From contig DAIOHQ010000055.1 of assembly GCA_036744635.1 (NCBI GenBank), positions 1 through 22,744 of the forward strand: a stretch of DNA of 22,744 nucleotides, read 5' to 3'. Each line of letters starts with the position of its first letter. Position 1 is the first letter of the stretch. The notes under the pieces are model-generated. The model made no database searches. It had not been told where the DNA came from and was given only the letters and a program-made list of their open reading frames with translations. The translations under genes and the position numbers were made by a program. Below, piece by piece: positions 1 to 8,664 of this stretch. The DNA comes from DAIOHQ01 sp036744635 (lineage in GTDB: Bacteria; Planctomycetota; Phycisphaerae; Tepidisphaerales; Tepidisphaeraceae).

Positions 1-656
1 GCATATTCCCACAGGCGCGAGATCGGAAAGCTGTCTCGATGGCGCAGCGGGATCGGCAGGTAATAATGGCAGATGAGCAGATCAACCAGACAGGCGCCGA
101 CGCTGGCAAGGATGGCGCCGGGAATCGACATGCCCAGGCTTACCAGCAGCAGCACCAGCGCCAGCCGGGCAATCCACCGCCCCACCGTGCCGAGGGCGCG
201 CTGGTGGAATTTGCCTATCCCCATCAGCACGTCGCGATGGGCCTGGGCGAGGCTGAACAACGGGATTTCCAGGGCATATATTCGCAGGCAGAGCGTCAAG
301 GCCGGCTTGTCCATGGCTTTGGCTATGCGGGAGGCGAGCAGCATCACCGCCAGCATGGCGACCGTCGAGCAGATGAGGTGCAGGCGCATGGTGGTGCGCG
401 CCACCGGCCGCCAGTCTTCGCAGTCGGCGACAGCGCGGATGGTGGCGCGGGAGAAAACCGCCATCAGCGACCACTCGATCCATGCAATGATGGTAAATGC
501 GATGAAAAAGAGGCCGTAGCCGGTGGGACCGAACTTGCGGGTGAGAAAGCTCTGGATGATCAGCCCGGTCGGGAAAATCAGCGCCTCGGCGAGGAACACG
601 CGCAGCGTGCCGTCGATGGCGTGTCGGGCGGATGCGGGAGGGGCAGCAGGGTTCAT
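1..656 (-). CDS. Polysaccharide flippase (Wzx/MATE-like), partial at left edge
   Basis: The minus-strand frame is open from an ATG at 656 to the window edge, giving about 218 residues and no stop. The protein begins with a short polar stretch. It then has TLRVFLAEALIFPTGLIIQ and RKFGPTGYGLFF, the typical first-helix and 'R-x-G-P-x-x-Y-G' pattern of oligosaccharide flippases. At least five hydrophobic segments follow. The stretch AQAHRDVLMGIGKF matches the middle loop of that family, where members usually have 'a..al.g.g.f'. Such proteins move lipid-linked sugar units across the inner membrane; that role is family knowledge. The start codon overlaps the stop of the upstream glycosyltransferase (ATGA, 656-653), so the two are probably translated together. 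Full members have about 400-500 residues, so roughly half is missing because the window ends. I am confident of the membrane-transporter class but not of the substrate. Confidence 0.8.
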   Translation of the reverse strand, partial: MNPAAPPASARHAIDGTLRVFLAEALIFPTGLIIQSFLTRKFGPTGYGLFFIAFTIIAWIEWSLMAVFSRATIRAVADCEDWRPVARTTMRLHLICSTVAMLAVMLLASRIAKAMDKPALTLCLRIYALEIPLFSLAQAHRDVLMGIGKFHQRALGTVGRWIARLALVLLLVSLGMSIPGAILASVGACLVDLLICHYYLPIPLRHRDSFPISRLWEY

Positions 657-1195
657 CCGGCAAGCTCCACAGCGCGGTCGGATGCGCAAAGATGATTGAT
701 CCGGCCCATCTCGAAGCGGGCGTAGGTCTTCTCGACATTGCCCGCACCCAGCAGATATCCGGCCATCTCGCCCAGATTGGTCCAGCTCAGCAGCGTCCGG
801 GGATTGGCGTTGGCGATGACCGGCGCGGCCGCGGAAATCGCCGGATCGGCAAAGCTGTCGAGCAGCGCCTGCGCCCAGGCCGGCTCCGGATAGCAATGAT
901 CCTCGGCGAATGCGACGATCGGCGCTGAGGCCTGGCGCACCGCGGCAACTTTTGGCGAGGCGACGGCGGTGATCGAACCGAACTCAATCACCTTGACGGC
1001 GGCGAAACCGGCCAGTTCATCGTCGCACAGGCCGAGTGTTGCGCGGGATGGCGCCACCAGGATCAGTTCGATGCGGCCGCACGCCGACTGGGCGCGCAAG
1101 AAGCGCACCGCCTTGCGGATCAGTGCAAAGCTGTCAGGCGTCACCAGGACGACTGAAAGCGCGGGCGCGGCATCCTTGTCGGTAGCCAATTCCAT
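653..1195 (-). CDS. Glycosyltransferase family 2-like protein, short
   Basis: This 180-residue protein opens with LSVVLVTPDSFALIRKAVRFL and continues with IELILVAPS, the first beta-alpha-beta of a GT-A fold. FAEDHCYPEPAWAQALL sits where GT2 enzymes carry the acidic metal/sugar-nucleotide loop; here the motif is EDH rather than the usual DxD. Near the end, MGRINHLCASDRAVELAG resembles the 'LPGHNxxYKR' acceptor region. GT2 enzymes normally continue for another 60 to 100 residues, so the C-terminus is missing or was lost. I chose the ATG at 1195 because AGAGAGGAG lies directly before it; a TTG at 1210 is also in frame. The gene is coupled by a 4-bp overlap to the downstream flippase, which suggests a role in surface polysaccharide synthesis. 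Activity is uncertain. Confidence 0.7.
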   Translation of the reverse strand: MELATDKDAAPALSVVLVTPDSFALIRKAVRFLRAQSACGRIELILVAPSRATLGLCDDELAGFAAVKVIEFGSITAVASPKVAAVRQASAPIVAFAEDHCYPEPAWAQALLDSFADPAISAAAPVIANANPRTLLSWTNLGEMAGYLLGAGNVEKTYARFEMGRINHLCASDRAVELAG

Positions 1196-1288
1196 AGCTC
1201 CTCTCTGCAAACTTTATCGGCTGTCAGACGCGGTGGCGTTAGCAGTGGAACAGGGAGGGTGCGTGACATTTTAGGCGGATTGGGAAAA

Positions 1289-1422
1289 TATGGCTGGATT
1301 CGGGCAGGTGAGTACACCTACCGCTCATCCAGCCATGACAGACAAGAATGTCTGCCCCACCAAGATTGAGTACACCTACCACTCATCCAGCCATGACAGA
1401 CAGGAATGTCTGCCCCACCAAA
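1289..1422 (+). repeat. Tandem pair of hairpin repeats (family A)
   Basis: Two direct copies of a roughly 54-bp unit start at 1310 and 1368, with a 58-bp period. Each reads GAGTACACCTACC, then CTCATCCAGCC, then a hairpin (CAGACA, loop AGAA or GGAA, TGTCTG) followed by CCCCACCAA. They differ at only a few bases. The first copy has an 18-bp lead-in (GGCTGGATTCGGGCAGGT) that recurs before the copy at 2434-2510. The pair fills most of the gap between the phytanoyl-CoA dioxygenase-like gene and the glycosyltransferase. Confidence 0.85.
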
Positions 1423-1439
1423 GCAAGGTGACAGCGCCT

Positions 1440-2234
1440 TCAAACCGTTTGCGGCGATCGTGGCTGCATTGCACCCGCGCCGAAAACGACATTGAATGTC
1501 TCGGGCCAACTGGAGACGGTGTCGGCTTCCATATAGCAGACGCTGAAGGCGCGGCGGGGAGTGTCGGTCTTGTTCACATCCGATGAGTGCAGCAGGTGGT
1601 TGTGCAGCAGCGCCACCTCACCAGCGGCCAGCTCCAGGTATTGAACCTTATCGGGTGTCGCCTGCGCCTTGGCCTGCTGGGCGGTCAGAAAACCGGAGGC
1701 GTGGGCGGGGTTGATCAAGCCGATGCGATGGCTGGCGGGCACGATCTGCACGCAGCCGTTGGCCTTGGTGGCCGGATCGAGCGCCGTCCAGAGGGTGATA
1801 AGCGGGTCCTTGGACAGATTCGCCCAGCGGTCCTGGTGCCAGGGGAGAAAGGTTCCCTTGTGCGCAGGCTTGTTCATGAACATCGCCCGGAAGCAGGCGA
1901 TCGGCGTGCTTGGTCCGTACACGCGGGCGCAGATCTCGCGGAAAATCGGCCGCTGCATGTATTCCAGAAAAAGCGGTTCGAATTCCAGGTCCTGAATCTT
2001 GCGATAATCGAGGCGGGCGCCTTTGTGGCCTTTGCTCATGGCGCCGGCGTCTTCGTATTTTCCGGTGTCGCTGTCGAGCTGCATCAGCACGCGATCGTAT
2101 GGCAGATCGGCCTGGCCGAGCATGATTTCGTCAATGCGCCGCTGTAGCGCTGACAGGTCAGCATCGCTCAGCAGCTTGCCGAGGCGCAGATAGCCTTCAC
2201 GGTCGTATTGTTGCCATTGCTGTTCGGTGATCAT
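1440..2234 (-). CDS. Phytanoyl-CoA dioxygenase (PhyH) family protein
   Basis: This is a 264-residue Fe(II)/2-oxoglutarate-dependent oxygenase of the PhyH family. The iron ligands are visible as WHQD (His133, Asp135) and the distal histidine in LLHSSDVN (His216). PRRAFSVCYM (Arg227/Arg228) supplies the expected 2-oxoglutarate-binding arginine. The N-terminus ITEQQWQQYDREGYLRLGKLLS is the standard opening helix-strand of the family, so the start is secure. An ACGAGGA site precedes the ATG. The family hydroxylates varied small molecules, and nothing here fixes the substrate. The gene stands alone between repeat blocks and diverges from the ribulokinase-like gene. The length is normal and all key residues are present. 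Confidence 0.9.
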   Translation of the reverse strand: MITEQQWQQYDREGYLRLGKLLSDADLSALQRRIDEIMLGQADLPYDRVLMQLDSDTGKYEDAGAMSKGHKGARLDYRKIQDLEFEPLFLEYMQRPIFREICARVYGPSTPIACFRAMFMNKPAHKGTFLPWHQDRWANLSKDPLITLWTALDPATKANGCVQIVPASHRIGLINPAHASGFLTAQQAKAQATPDKVQYLELAAGEVALLHNHLLHSSDVNKTDTPRRAFSVCYMEADTVSSWPETFNVVFGAGAMQPRSPQTV

Positions 2235-2339
2235 AATTCCTCGTTTGTCAGCGGTATTCTAGCGAATCGTTCATCATTGTCATCAGTTCGGATAGCGTCG
2301 CGGGCAATCGTGCAGACAGGATCGATGCCCGTCGTTAAC

Positions 2340-2390
2340 TTGGTGGGGCGGACATTCCTGTCTGCCGTGGCCGGAGGAGTGGTGGATCTA
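2340..2390 (-). repeat. Hairpin repeat family A, inverted copy
   Basis: The plus-strand text TGGTGGGGCGGACATTCCTG, then TCTGCCGTGGCCGG and GGAGTGGTGGATC, is a degenerate reverse complement of the units at 1310-1422. Together with the forward copy at 2434-2510 it makes a large inverted arrangement ahead of the kinase gene. A small hairpin (GGCCAC, loop ACTTGGC, GTGGCC) lies between the two copies. Confidence 0.7.
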
Positions 2391-2433
2391 CTCATCCGCC
2401 CGAGTCTGGCCACACTTGGCGTGGCCTCGAAGA

Positions 2434-2510
2434 TACGGCTGGATTCGGACAGGTGAGTACACCCGCCACTCATCCAGCCGTGGCAGACAAGAATGTCTGC
2501 CCCACCAAAG
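2434..2510 (+). repeat. Hairpin repeat family A, copy upstream of kinase gene
   Basis: This copy includes the 18-bp lead-in and ends with GGCAGACA, loop AGAA, TGTCTGCC (8-bp stem), then CCCCACCAAAG. It stops only 2-3 bases before the AGAAGGAG ribosome-binding site of the kinase at 2527, so it would lie in that gene's 5' untranslated region if transcription starts upstream. Confidence 0.8.
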
Positions 2511-2526
2511 ACAGAAGGAGACTGCC

Positions 2527-4167
2527 GTGAAAGAGACATTTTCCCTGGGGTTTGATTTCGGCACCGAATCGGTGCGCGTGCTGGTGGTGAACATTCGCGA
2601 TGGCAGAATCGCGGGGCAGGCGGTGGAAGCATACGCGCATGGCGTTATCGATACTGCCCTGCCCGGATCCAGCGCAAACCTTCCGCCCGACTATGCGCTG
2701 CAGGATCCCGATGACTGGCTGAGCAGTCTTGGGTTGGCCTGCAAGGCGGCGCTCGCCAAAGCGGGAGTGTCTCCCGAGCAGGTTGTGGGAATCGGCGTGG
2801 ACTTCACGAGCTGCACCATGCTGCCGGCACTGGCGGATGGCACGCCGCTGTGCCGGGTCGAGGAATTCCGCAAAGTCCCGCTGGCCTGGCCGAAGCTGTG
2901 GAAGCACCACGGCGCCAAGGCCGAGACCGATCGCATCAATGAAGTGGCGCGGCAGCGCAATGAGCCGTGGCTGAAGCGCTACGGCGGCATCATCGGCATC
3001 GAGTGGTTTTTCCCCAAGGTGCTGGAGACGCTCAACCACGCGCCGCGGGCGTATCAGGCGGCCGAGGTCTGGCTGGAGGCGGGCGATTGGCTGGTCTGGC
3101 AGCTCACCGATGGATTTTATCCGAAATGTTCACCGCAGCGGCTGGTGCGATCGACCTGCCAGGCGGGATATAAGGCGATGTGGAACCGGACCACCGGCTA
3201 TCCGTCGCGCGAGTATTTCGCGGCCGTGCATCCGGGCATGGCGGATGTGCTGGAAAAGATGCCGGGGACGCTGATGGCGCCGGGGCAACGCGCGGGAGTG
3301 CTCGCCACCGCGCCGGCGGAGGCGATGGGATTGAAGCCCGGCACACCCGTGTCGGCCGCGATCATCGACGCCCACGCCGGCGTTCCCGGAGCGGGCGTGG
3401 CCGCGCCTTCTACGATGGTTCTGGTGATGGGCACCAGTTCCTGCCACATGATGAACTCGCGGGTTGAGCAGCTCGTGCCCGGAATCGCCGGCGTGGTGGA
3501 AGAGGGAATTCTGCCGGAATATTTCGGCTATGAGACCGGCCAGGCCAGCGTCGGCGATGCCTTCGCGTGGGCGGCCAAGACGCTGGGATTATCGCACGCG
3601 GAGCTCAACCAGCGGGCGGCCAAGCTGCCGCCAGGCAGCGGCGGCGTGATCGCGCTGGACTGGCTCAACGGCTGCCGCACCCCGCTGATGGACGGCCGGC
3701 TGTCGGGTGTGTTCGCGGGGATCACGTTGAACACCAGGCCCGAGCAGCTCTATCGCGCCCTGCTCGAGGCGACGGCGTTCGGCGTGCGCTGGATCGTCGA
3801 GACCCTGCGCGATGGCGGCGTGCCGGTGCGGAGATTCGTCGCTTCCGGCGGGCTGCCGGCCAAGTCGCCGCTGCTAATGCAGATTTATGCCGATGTACTG
3901 GATGAGAAGATCGCGCTGGCGGAGTCGGACCAATCGGTGGCGCTGGGCGCGGCCATCCTGGGCTGCATCGCCGCCGGCCCTGACGCCACCGGCCACGCCT
4001 CGATCTCCCAGGCGATTGGCGCCATGGCCCGCCAGCGCGAGGACCTGCTCTATCGACCCGACCTGAATAATCGCAAGCGCTACCAGGAGCTGTATCCGCT
4101 CTACCGAACTCTTGCCGACAGCACCGGCCCGCTGGCGCAGGTGTTGCGCAAGCTGCGAGAGCTTTGA
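2527..4167 (+). CDS. araB: L-ribulokinase-like FGGY carbohydrate kinase
   Basis: This 546-residue FGGY sugar kinase is close in length to E. coli AraB (about 566). The N-terminal phosphate-binding motif is FGFD-like: LGFDFGTESVRVLVV (residues 7-21). GVDFTSCTMLPALADG near residue 90, IDAHAGVPGAG and MGTSSCHMM are hallmarks of ribulokinases rather than xylulo- or glycerol kinases. The C-terminal ATP-binding part includes VASGGLPAKSPLLMQIYADVL. AraB phosphorylates L-ribulose to L-ribulose-5-phosphate. I chose the GTG start because AGAAGGAG sits 6 bases upstream and the residues after it match the family start; an in-frame ATG at 2416 lies in repeat DNA. No araA or araD is adjacent, so the pathway context is missing and a related ketose substrate remains possible. 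Confidence 0.9.
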   Translation: MKETFSLGFDFGTESVRVLVVNIRDGRIAGQAVEAYAHGVIDTALPGSSANLPPDYALQDPDDWLSSLGLACKAALAKAGVSPEQVVGIGVDFTSCTMLPALADGTPLCRVEEFRKVPLAWPKLWKHHGAKAETDRINEVARQRNEPWLKRYGGIIGIEWFFPKVLETLNHAPRAYQAAEVWLEAGDWLVWQLTDGFYPKCSPQRLVRSTCQAGYKAMWNRTTGYPSREYFAAVHPGMADVLEKMPGTLMAPGQRAGVLATAPAEAMGLKPGTPVSAAIIDAHAGVPGAGVAAPSTMVLVMGTSSCHMMNSRVEQLVPGIAGVVEEGILPEYFGYETGQASVGDAFAWAAKTLGLSHAELNQRAAKLPPGSGGVIALDWLNGCRTPLMDGRLSGVFAGITLNTRPEQLYRALLEATAFGVRWIVETLRDGGVPVRRFVASGGLPAKSPLLMQIYADVLDEKIALAESDQSVALGAAILGCIAAGPDATGHASISQAIGAMARQREDLLYRPDLNNRKRYQELYPLYRTLADSTGPLAQVLRKLREL

Positions 4168-4181
4168 TCCGCGAGGGATTT

Positions 4182-4712
4182 GTGACCCCCATCCAGATTG
4201 AATATCAAAATACCTTCGAAGAGTGGCAGGTCGTTTACAACTTTCGCGCCCGGCAATCGCCTGCTTCCCGTTTGCCAACCTATGCTTGTTACGCCGCAAG
4301 CGCAGTTGGCTTCTTGCTATTGGTCGTCCGGCCGGATGGCGGCGGTGTGATAGCACCTTGCCTGCTCATCGCATTTGGTCTCTTTCTATTGATCCATCGC
4401 GCTTGGACGCATCATCAACTCCTGCTGAAAGCCTGGCACGACTCAGAACCGCGGCGCGGTAGCCTTCAGTGCTCAATTTCAGAAATGGGAATCGACATCA
4501 AAACAGGTGCCGCCAGCTACTCGTTGGGATGGACGTATTTCACATCATATGCTGTGACCCCGTCACTGTTTCTGTTGCTCGTCTGCGACAGTGTTTCGAT
4601 GTACATCCCCAAGAGCGCATTTGCACCCGACGAATTGCGCACATTCCGATCGCTGTTGAAAGAAAAAATTCAGCCGCCTACCGCAGCATTTCCAGTAGAA
4701 CCGGCTCGCTGA
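4182..4712 (+). CDS. Small membrane protein, YcxB-like C-terminal domain
   Basis: This protein of about 176 residues starts with IQIEYQNTFEEW and has two adjacent hydrophobic segments (ACYAASAVGFLLLVV and IAPCLLIAFGLFLLIHRAW). These are followed by a soluble domain ending in SMYIPKSAFAPDELRTFRSL. That 'iPk.af....e...f...l' ending is typical of the YcxB-like domain, whose function is unknown. The GTG at 4182 has GAGGG just upstream; an alternative TTG at 4164 overlaps the kinase stop. It follows the kinase by only 14 bases, so they are probably co-transcribed. By eye its base composition is less GC-rich than that of its neighbours, which may hint at separate origin. The gene itself is likely real; the domain call is moderate. 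Confidence 0.65.
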   Translation: MTPIQIEYQNTFEEWQVVYNFRARQSPASRLPTYACYAASAVGFLLLVVRPDGGGVIAPCLLIAFGLFLLIHRAWTHHQLLLKAWHDSEPRRGSLQCSISEMGIDIKTGAASYSLGWTYFTSYAVTPSLFLLLVCDSVSMYIPKSAFAPDELRTFRSLLKEKIQPPTAAFPVEPAR

Positions 4713-4747
4713 ATATCCCGAAATCAAGTCGAACCCGGAACCCGCGA

Positions 4748-5491
4748 TTACTCCCCCATATCCTTAAGTTCGAACGTGACGCTGACCCTCGCCTGCACGG
4801 CGATCTGGCCAAGGGGCATGGCGCCTTCGCCTCCTCCGGCGCCGCCGGGGGCTTCCTGCATGGCGTTTTGCATCGCATTTGCCCGGCCATTCCAGCCGTT
4901 CCAGCCGAAATATCCGCCGCCGGTCTCGCTGATGGTCAACGGTTTGCCCGGCTTGCAGTCGAGCTCCTTGGCCAACGCGGCGGCCTTCTCCTTTGCCGCC
5001 TTCATCGCCATCGCCCGCGCCTGATCGCGATACTTGCGCAGTTCGGTGGTGCGGAACTCGAATCCCGCCAGCCGGTTGGCGCCGCTCTTCAGCGCGGTAT
5101 CGATCAGCTTCTCAAACAGCTTGGTGTCCTTTAGCGTGATCGCATAAGTCCGCCGGGTGTAGTAGCCGTCGATGCCCTTGGATGGCAACGACCCATCCAC
5201 GTAGCGCACGTCCACGTCCATATGCGTGGCCTGGATGTGCTTATCTTCCACGCCCAGATCCTTGATCGCCTGCACCAGCTTGCCCGCCTGTTCATCGTTC
5301 ATGGCTTTGGCGCGGTCGAGCTGCTTGTCATACTGCTCGACGCCGAGGCTCACACTCACCTCATCGGGCGCCACGTAGACCACCGCCTCACCACTGCTGG
5401 AAATCGTCCGCTGAAGGACATCGGCGGCACGGCCTGCCGTCGCCGACATCAAGAGTCCCGCCAACACCGTCGCCATCATTCCAACGCGCAT
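4748..5491 (-). CDS. Exported SIMPL-domain (DUF541) protein
   Basis: This 247-residue protein begins with a signal peptide (MRVGMMATVLAGLLMSATAG, cleavage probably near RAA). It then shows ISSSGEAVVYVAPDEVSVSLGV, the defining first strand of SIMPL/DUF541 proteins. TRRTYAITLKDTKLFEKLID and the helix RDQARAMAMKAAKEKAAALA complete the fold, followed by a Gly/Asn-rich stretch and a last strand VQARVSVTFEL. These are periplasmic or outer-surface proteins of poorly known role, some linked to oxidative-stress protection. I placed the start at the ATG at 5491 because of GGAG 6 bases upstream and the signal peptide. The long upstream extension in this frame is Arg-rich noise. It is convergent with the YcxB-like gene. 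Confidence 0.88.
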   Translation of the reverse strand: MRVGMMATVLAGLLMSATAGRAADVLQRTISSSGEAVVYVAPDEVSVSLGVEQYDKQLDRAKAMNDEQAGKLVQAIKDLGVEDKHIQATHMDVDVRYVDGSLPSKGIDGYYTRRTYAITLKDTKLFEKLIDTALKSGANRLAGFEFRTTELRKYRDQARAMAMKAAKEKAAALAKELDCKPGKPLTISETGGGYFGWNGWNGRANAMQNAMQEAPGGAGGGEGAMPLGQIAVQARVSVTFELKDMGE

Positions 5492-5826
5492 AAATGCTCC
5501 GTATGTAAGTGCCTGTTTGGACGATACTCCCGCCGCAAAGTTTCGCGCCGCGGGACAAACAAAATCAAATTTGCGCCATCCGCCTCGATTTGCCATCCCG
5601 GAGCCGACCTTGTATTGTACCGCGCAACGGGCATGGTTATCGGGCGTTGGCGGCGGCCATGGGAATGGCGGCGGCCGGCGAAATGGGAAAATGGCTGACG
5701 GCCCGATGGAGCGGGCAATGGTTGTCCCGTCGTATGGACGCGAAAGCGCAGACTTGGCCTCGCGCCAGATTCGGCGCCGCCGTCGCCAATGCGTTATTCC
5801 GCTCCCGTTGTTCAATTTGATTCCAG

Positions 5827-5859
5827 ACCCGCCTCGACCAGCGCTGTGCGGCGGGTTTT
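5827..5859 (+). promoter_or_regulatory. Terminator-like hairpin in the mreB leader
   Basis: ACCCGCC (5827-5833) pairs with GGCGGGT (5850-5856) across a 16-base loop that holds AGCGCT, and TTTT follows. The site lies 28 bases before the mreB start, so it could act as an attenuator. The stem is short and the T-run has only four bases, so this is weak. The rest of the 395-bp gap 5492-5886 between the SIMPL gene and mreB is GC-rich and shows nothing else I can support, though it must hold divergent promoters. Confidence 0.3.
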
Positions 5860-5886
5860 GTGCTCTGCGGTGGCAAGGAGTTCGCG

Positions 5887-6942
<1,056 letters not shown>

Positions 6943-6950
6943 CGGCGGTC

Positions 6951-7051
6951 CAGATGTAGAACGGGCGTCCCGCCCGTGGCATGGGCTACCAGGCTACCAG
7001 CCCATGCGCCCCAAGCGCAGCGCCCCCGTAGCACGGGTTTCCAACCCGTGC
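6951..7051 (+). repeat. Cluster of three hairpin repeats (family B) between mreB and mreC
   Basis: Three perfect short hairpins follow each other: ACGGGCG-TCC-CGCCCGT (6961-6977), GCATGGGCT with AGCCCATGC (6979-7007, 11-base loop), and GCACGGGTT-TCC-AACCCGTGC (7031-7051). The last two recur at 11071-11230. No T-run follows any of them, so they do not look like intrinsic terminators. Confidence 0.85.
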
Positions 7052-7094
7052 CAAAACGCGCTCGCAGGCGCAAGGACCAGCGAAACAGACACGG

Positions 7095-7967
7095 ATGTCA
7101 AAAGTTAGATTCCAACACGTCTTCGCCTCCCTGATGCTCCTCAGCGCCCTAAGCGCCTTCGTTCTCCCCATCCGCCTCGGCCACGGTCTCCTCTCCTCCC
7201 ATCTGCAAAACATCTTCGCCCCCGTCGCCGCCCCCATGCGCTACGCCGCCTTCTCCCTTCACCGCCACTACTTTCCCGATGCCCCCGACCGCGACGGCCC
7301 CGGCGGCAAGCCGCGCAGCGACGACGATCTTCGCAAGGAAAACCAGCTTCTCCGCCAGAGCGTCACCAGCCTCACCGCCCAGCTCGACGCCCTCAAGCAG
7401 ATCAACGCCGACCGCGATCTGCTTGGCCGGGCCCGCGAGCTCTGCACCCCCTTCGCGGTGATGGGCGCAGACTCCAGCAACCGCGAGTCGCTAAACATCC
7501 AGGGCACCACCCTCGACGGCCTGCGCAACGACATGCCCGTCCTCTACCCCGGCGGCATCGCCGGCCAGATCGAAGCCGCCGGCGTCGGCGGGGCGCGCGT
7601 GAGGTTGATTACCGACAAAAACTTCGCCACCTCCGGCAGCTTCGCGCGTTTTCACAAGAACGCCTCCGGCGCCGTCGAATTCGTCCGAATCGCTCTCTCT
7701 CCACGGCTGCTGGAAGGCGCCGGCAACAATACGATGCTGATCCGCACCGTCACCCTCCGCGAAAAGGCCGAGGCCGGCCTCGACATCGGCGATCTCGTCA
7801 TCCTCAACGATGACTTCAAATGGCCGGCCAATCTCCAGGGCTATCACCTCGGCCGCGTGACCAACATCGGCACCCGCCGCGATGCCCCCCTCTTCGCCGA
7901 AATCGAAGTGACGCCATTGGGGAACCTCAAGCAATTGCGGGAAGTAATGGTGATGACGAAGAAGTAG
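7095..7967 (+). CDS. mreC: Rod shape-determining protein MreC
   Basis: This 290-residue MreC has a single N-terminal membrane helix (FASLMLLSALSAFVLPI, about residues 10-26). A coiled coil at about 76-105 (DDDLRKENQLLRQSV and on) and two periplasmic beta-barrel domains follow, the second including EAGLDIGDLVILNDDF and PLGNLKQLREVMVM. MreC is the periplasmic scaffold that joins MreB, PBP2 and RodA. Residues 60-75 form a Pro/Asp/Gly-rich linker between helix and coiled coil. The ATG has no well-placed ribosome-binding site: AAGGA sits 17 or so bases away, just after the repeat block. The gene is clear from its architecture and position. Confidence 0.93.
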   Translation: MSKVRFQHVFASLMLLSALSAFVLPIRLGHGLLSSHLQNIFAPVAAPMRYAAFSLHRHYFPDAPDRDGPGGKPRSDDDLRKENQLLRQSVTSLTAQLDALKQINADRDLLGRARELCTPFAVMGADSSNRESLNIQGTTLDGLRNDMPVLYPGGIAGQIEAAGVGGARVRLITDKNFATSGSFARFHKNASGAVEFVRIALSPRLLEGAGNNTMLIRTVTLREKAEAGLDIGDLVILNDDFKWPANLQGYHLGRVTNIGTRRDAPLFAEIEVTPLGNLKQLREVMVMTKK

Positions 7968-8011
7968 TCCTTGCCTCGATGGATTGAACGTGGCGCTGCA
8001 ATGGAGAGAGG

Positions 8012-8099
8012 GTCATCCTGAAGTACTCTGAAGGATCTCGGGCTGGAGAATGCCGTGGTACTTGAAACTCCGAGATCCTTCGGAGTACCGCAGGATGAC
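8012..8099 (+). repeat. Long imperfect inverted repeat (family C) between mreC and mreD
   Basis: A 29-bp arm at 8012-8040 (begins GTCATCCTGAAGTACTC) pairs with 8071-8099 at about 26 of 29 positions, with a 30-base loop. Most mismatches keep G-U pairing in RNA. A second copy is at 15261-15336. The unit is reminiscent of the 'GTCATCCTGA...GGATCT' repeats found in several phyla. Confidence 0.85.
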
Positions 8100-8163
8100 A
8101 GTTGCTGTGACAATTGTTGATGTTCGAAAATCGTGAGCGGCCGCTTAGCAACCAGCAACTATC

Positions 8164-8661
8164 ATGCGTTGGCTCGCTTATTTCATCCTCGCCTACGTCG
8201 CCGTCGGCCTGCAGACCGGCCTGAGCGGCTTCGTGGACTATCACCACAACGCCCCAAACTTCGTGCTCCTGGCCGTGATCTTCATCGCCATCAACGCCCC
8301 GCGCGACGCCGCCCTGCTCGGCTGTTTCATCCTGGGCGCCCTGCAGGACCTGGTCACCATCCGCCCCCTCGGTCTCTACGCCCTTTCCTACGGCCTGGTC
8401 GCGATGTTCGTCATCAGCACCCAGCAGATCGTCTACCGCGAGCACCCGCTAACACATTTTTCCCTCGCCCTGGTCGGCGGGCTGATGACCGGTTTCATCA
8501 TCCTCATCAACGACTGGGTGCGCCACACCGGCACATCCCCCGGCTCGCTCTTCGCCACCGCGGTCTACACCGCAATCCTGGCGATCTTCGTCCTAGGCCT
8601 GCTCCAGCGCGCCAAGAAAGTATTCGCCTTCGAGTCCCCACGAAGAAAGCTGCGGATGTAA
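8164..8661 (+). CDS. mreD: Rod shape-determining protein MreD
   Basis: This 165-residue integral membrane protein has about five helices, starting with WLAYFILAYVAVGLQ and including FVLLAVIFIAIN, ALSYGLVAMFVIS, LALVGGLMTGFIILIN and YTAILAIFVLGLL. The loop GALQDLVTIRPLGLYALSYGL matches the 'G...D......G.....y' signature of MreD. It is the least conserved elongasome subunit and links MreC to the wall enzymes. The ATG at 8164 lacks a visible Shine-Dalgarno; the preceding bases are CCAGCAACTATC. Its stop is 3 bases before the mrdA ATG, so the two are tightly coupled. Confidence 0.92.
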   Translation: MRWLAYFILAYVAVGLQTGLSGFVDYHHNAPNFVLLAVIFIAINAPRDAALLGCFILGALQDLVTIRPLGLYALSYGLVAMFVISTQQIVYREHPLTHFSLALVGGLMTGFIILINDWVRHTGTSPGSLFATAVYTAILAIFVLGLLQRAKKVFAFESPRRKLRM

Positions 8662-8664
8662 TTG

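Noticed and set aside
1310..1422. Possible CRISPR array
   Set aside because: There are only two units, separated by 4 bases with no unique spacer, and the same unit occurs singly elsewhere.
2416..2526. Longer N-terminus for the ribulokinase
   Set aside because: The added residues are encoded by family A repeat DNA and a strong ribosome-binding site supports the GTG at 2527.
4748..5815. A 355-residue version of the SIMPL gene starting at 5815
   Set aside because: The first 100 or so residues are Arg/Pro-rich and unlike the family; the signal peptide and GGAG site at 5491 mark the start.
7031..7051. Intrinsic terminator after mreB
   Set aside because: The hairpin is perfect but no T-run follows on either strand, and identical copies occur in other contexts, so it is a dispersed repeat.
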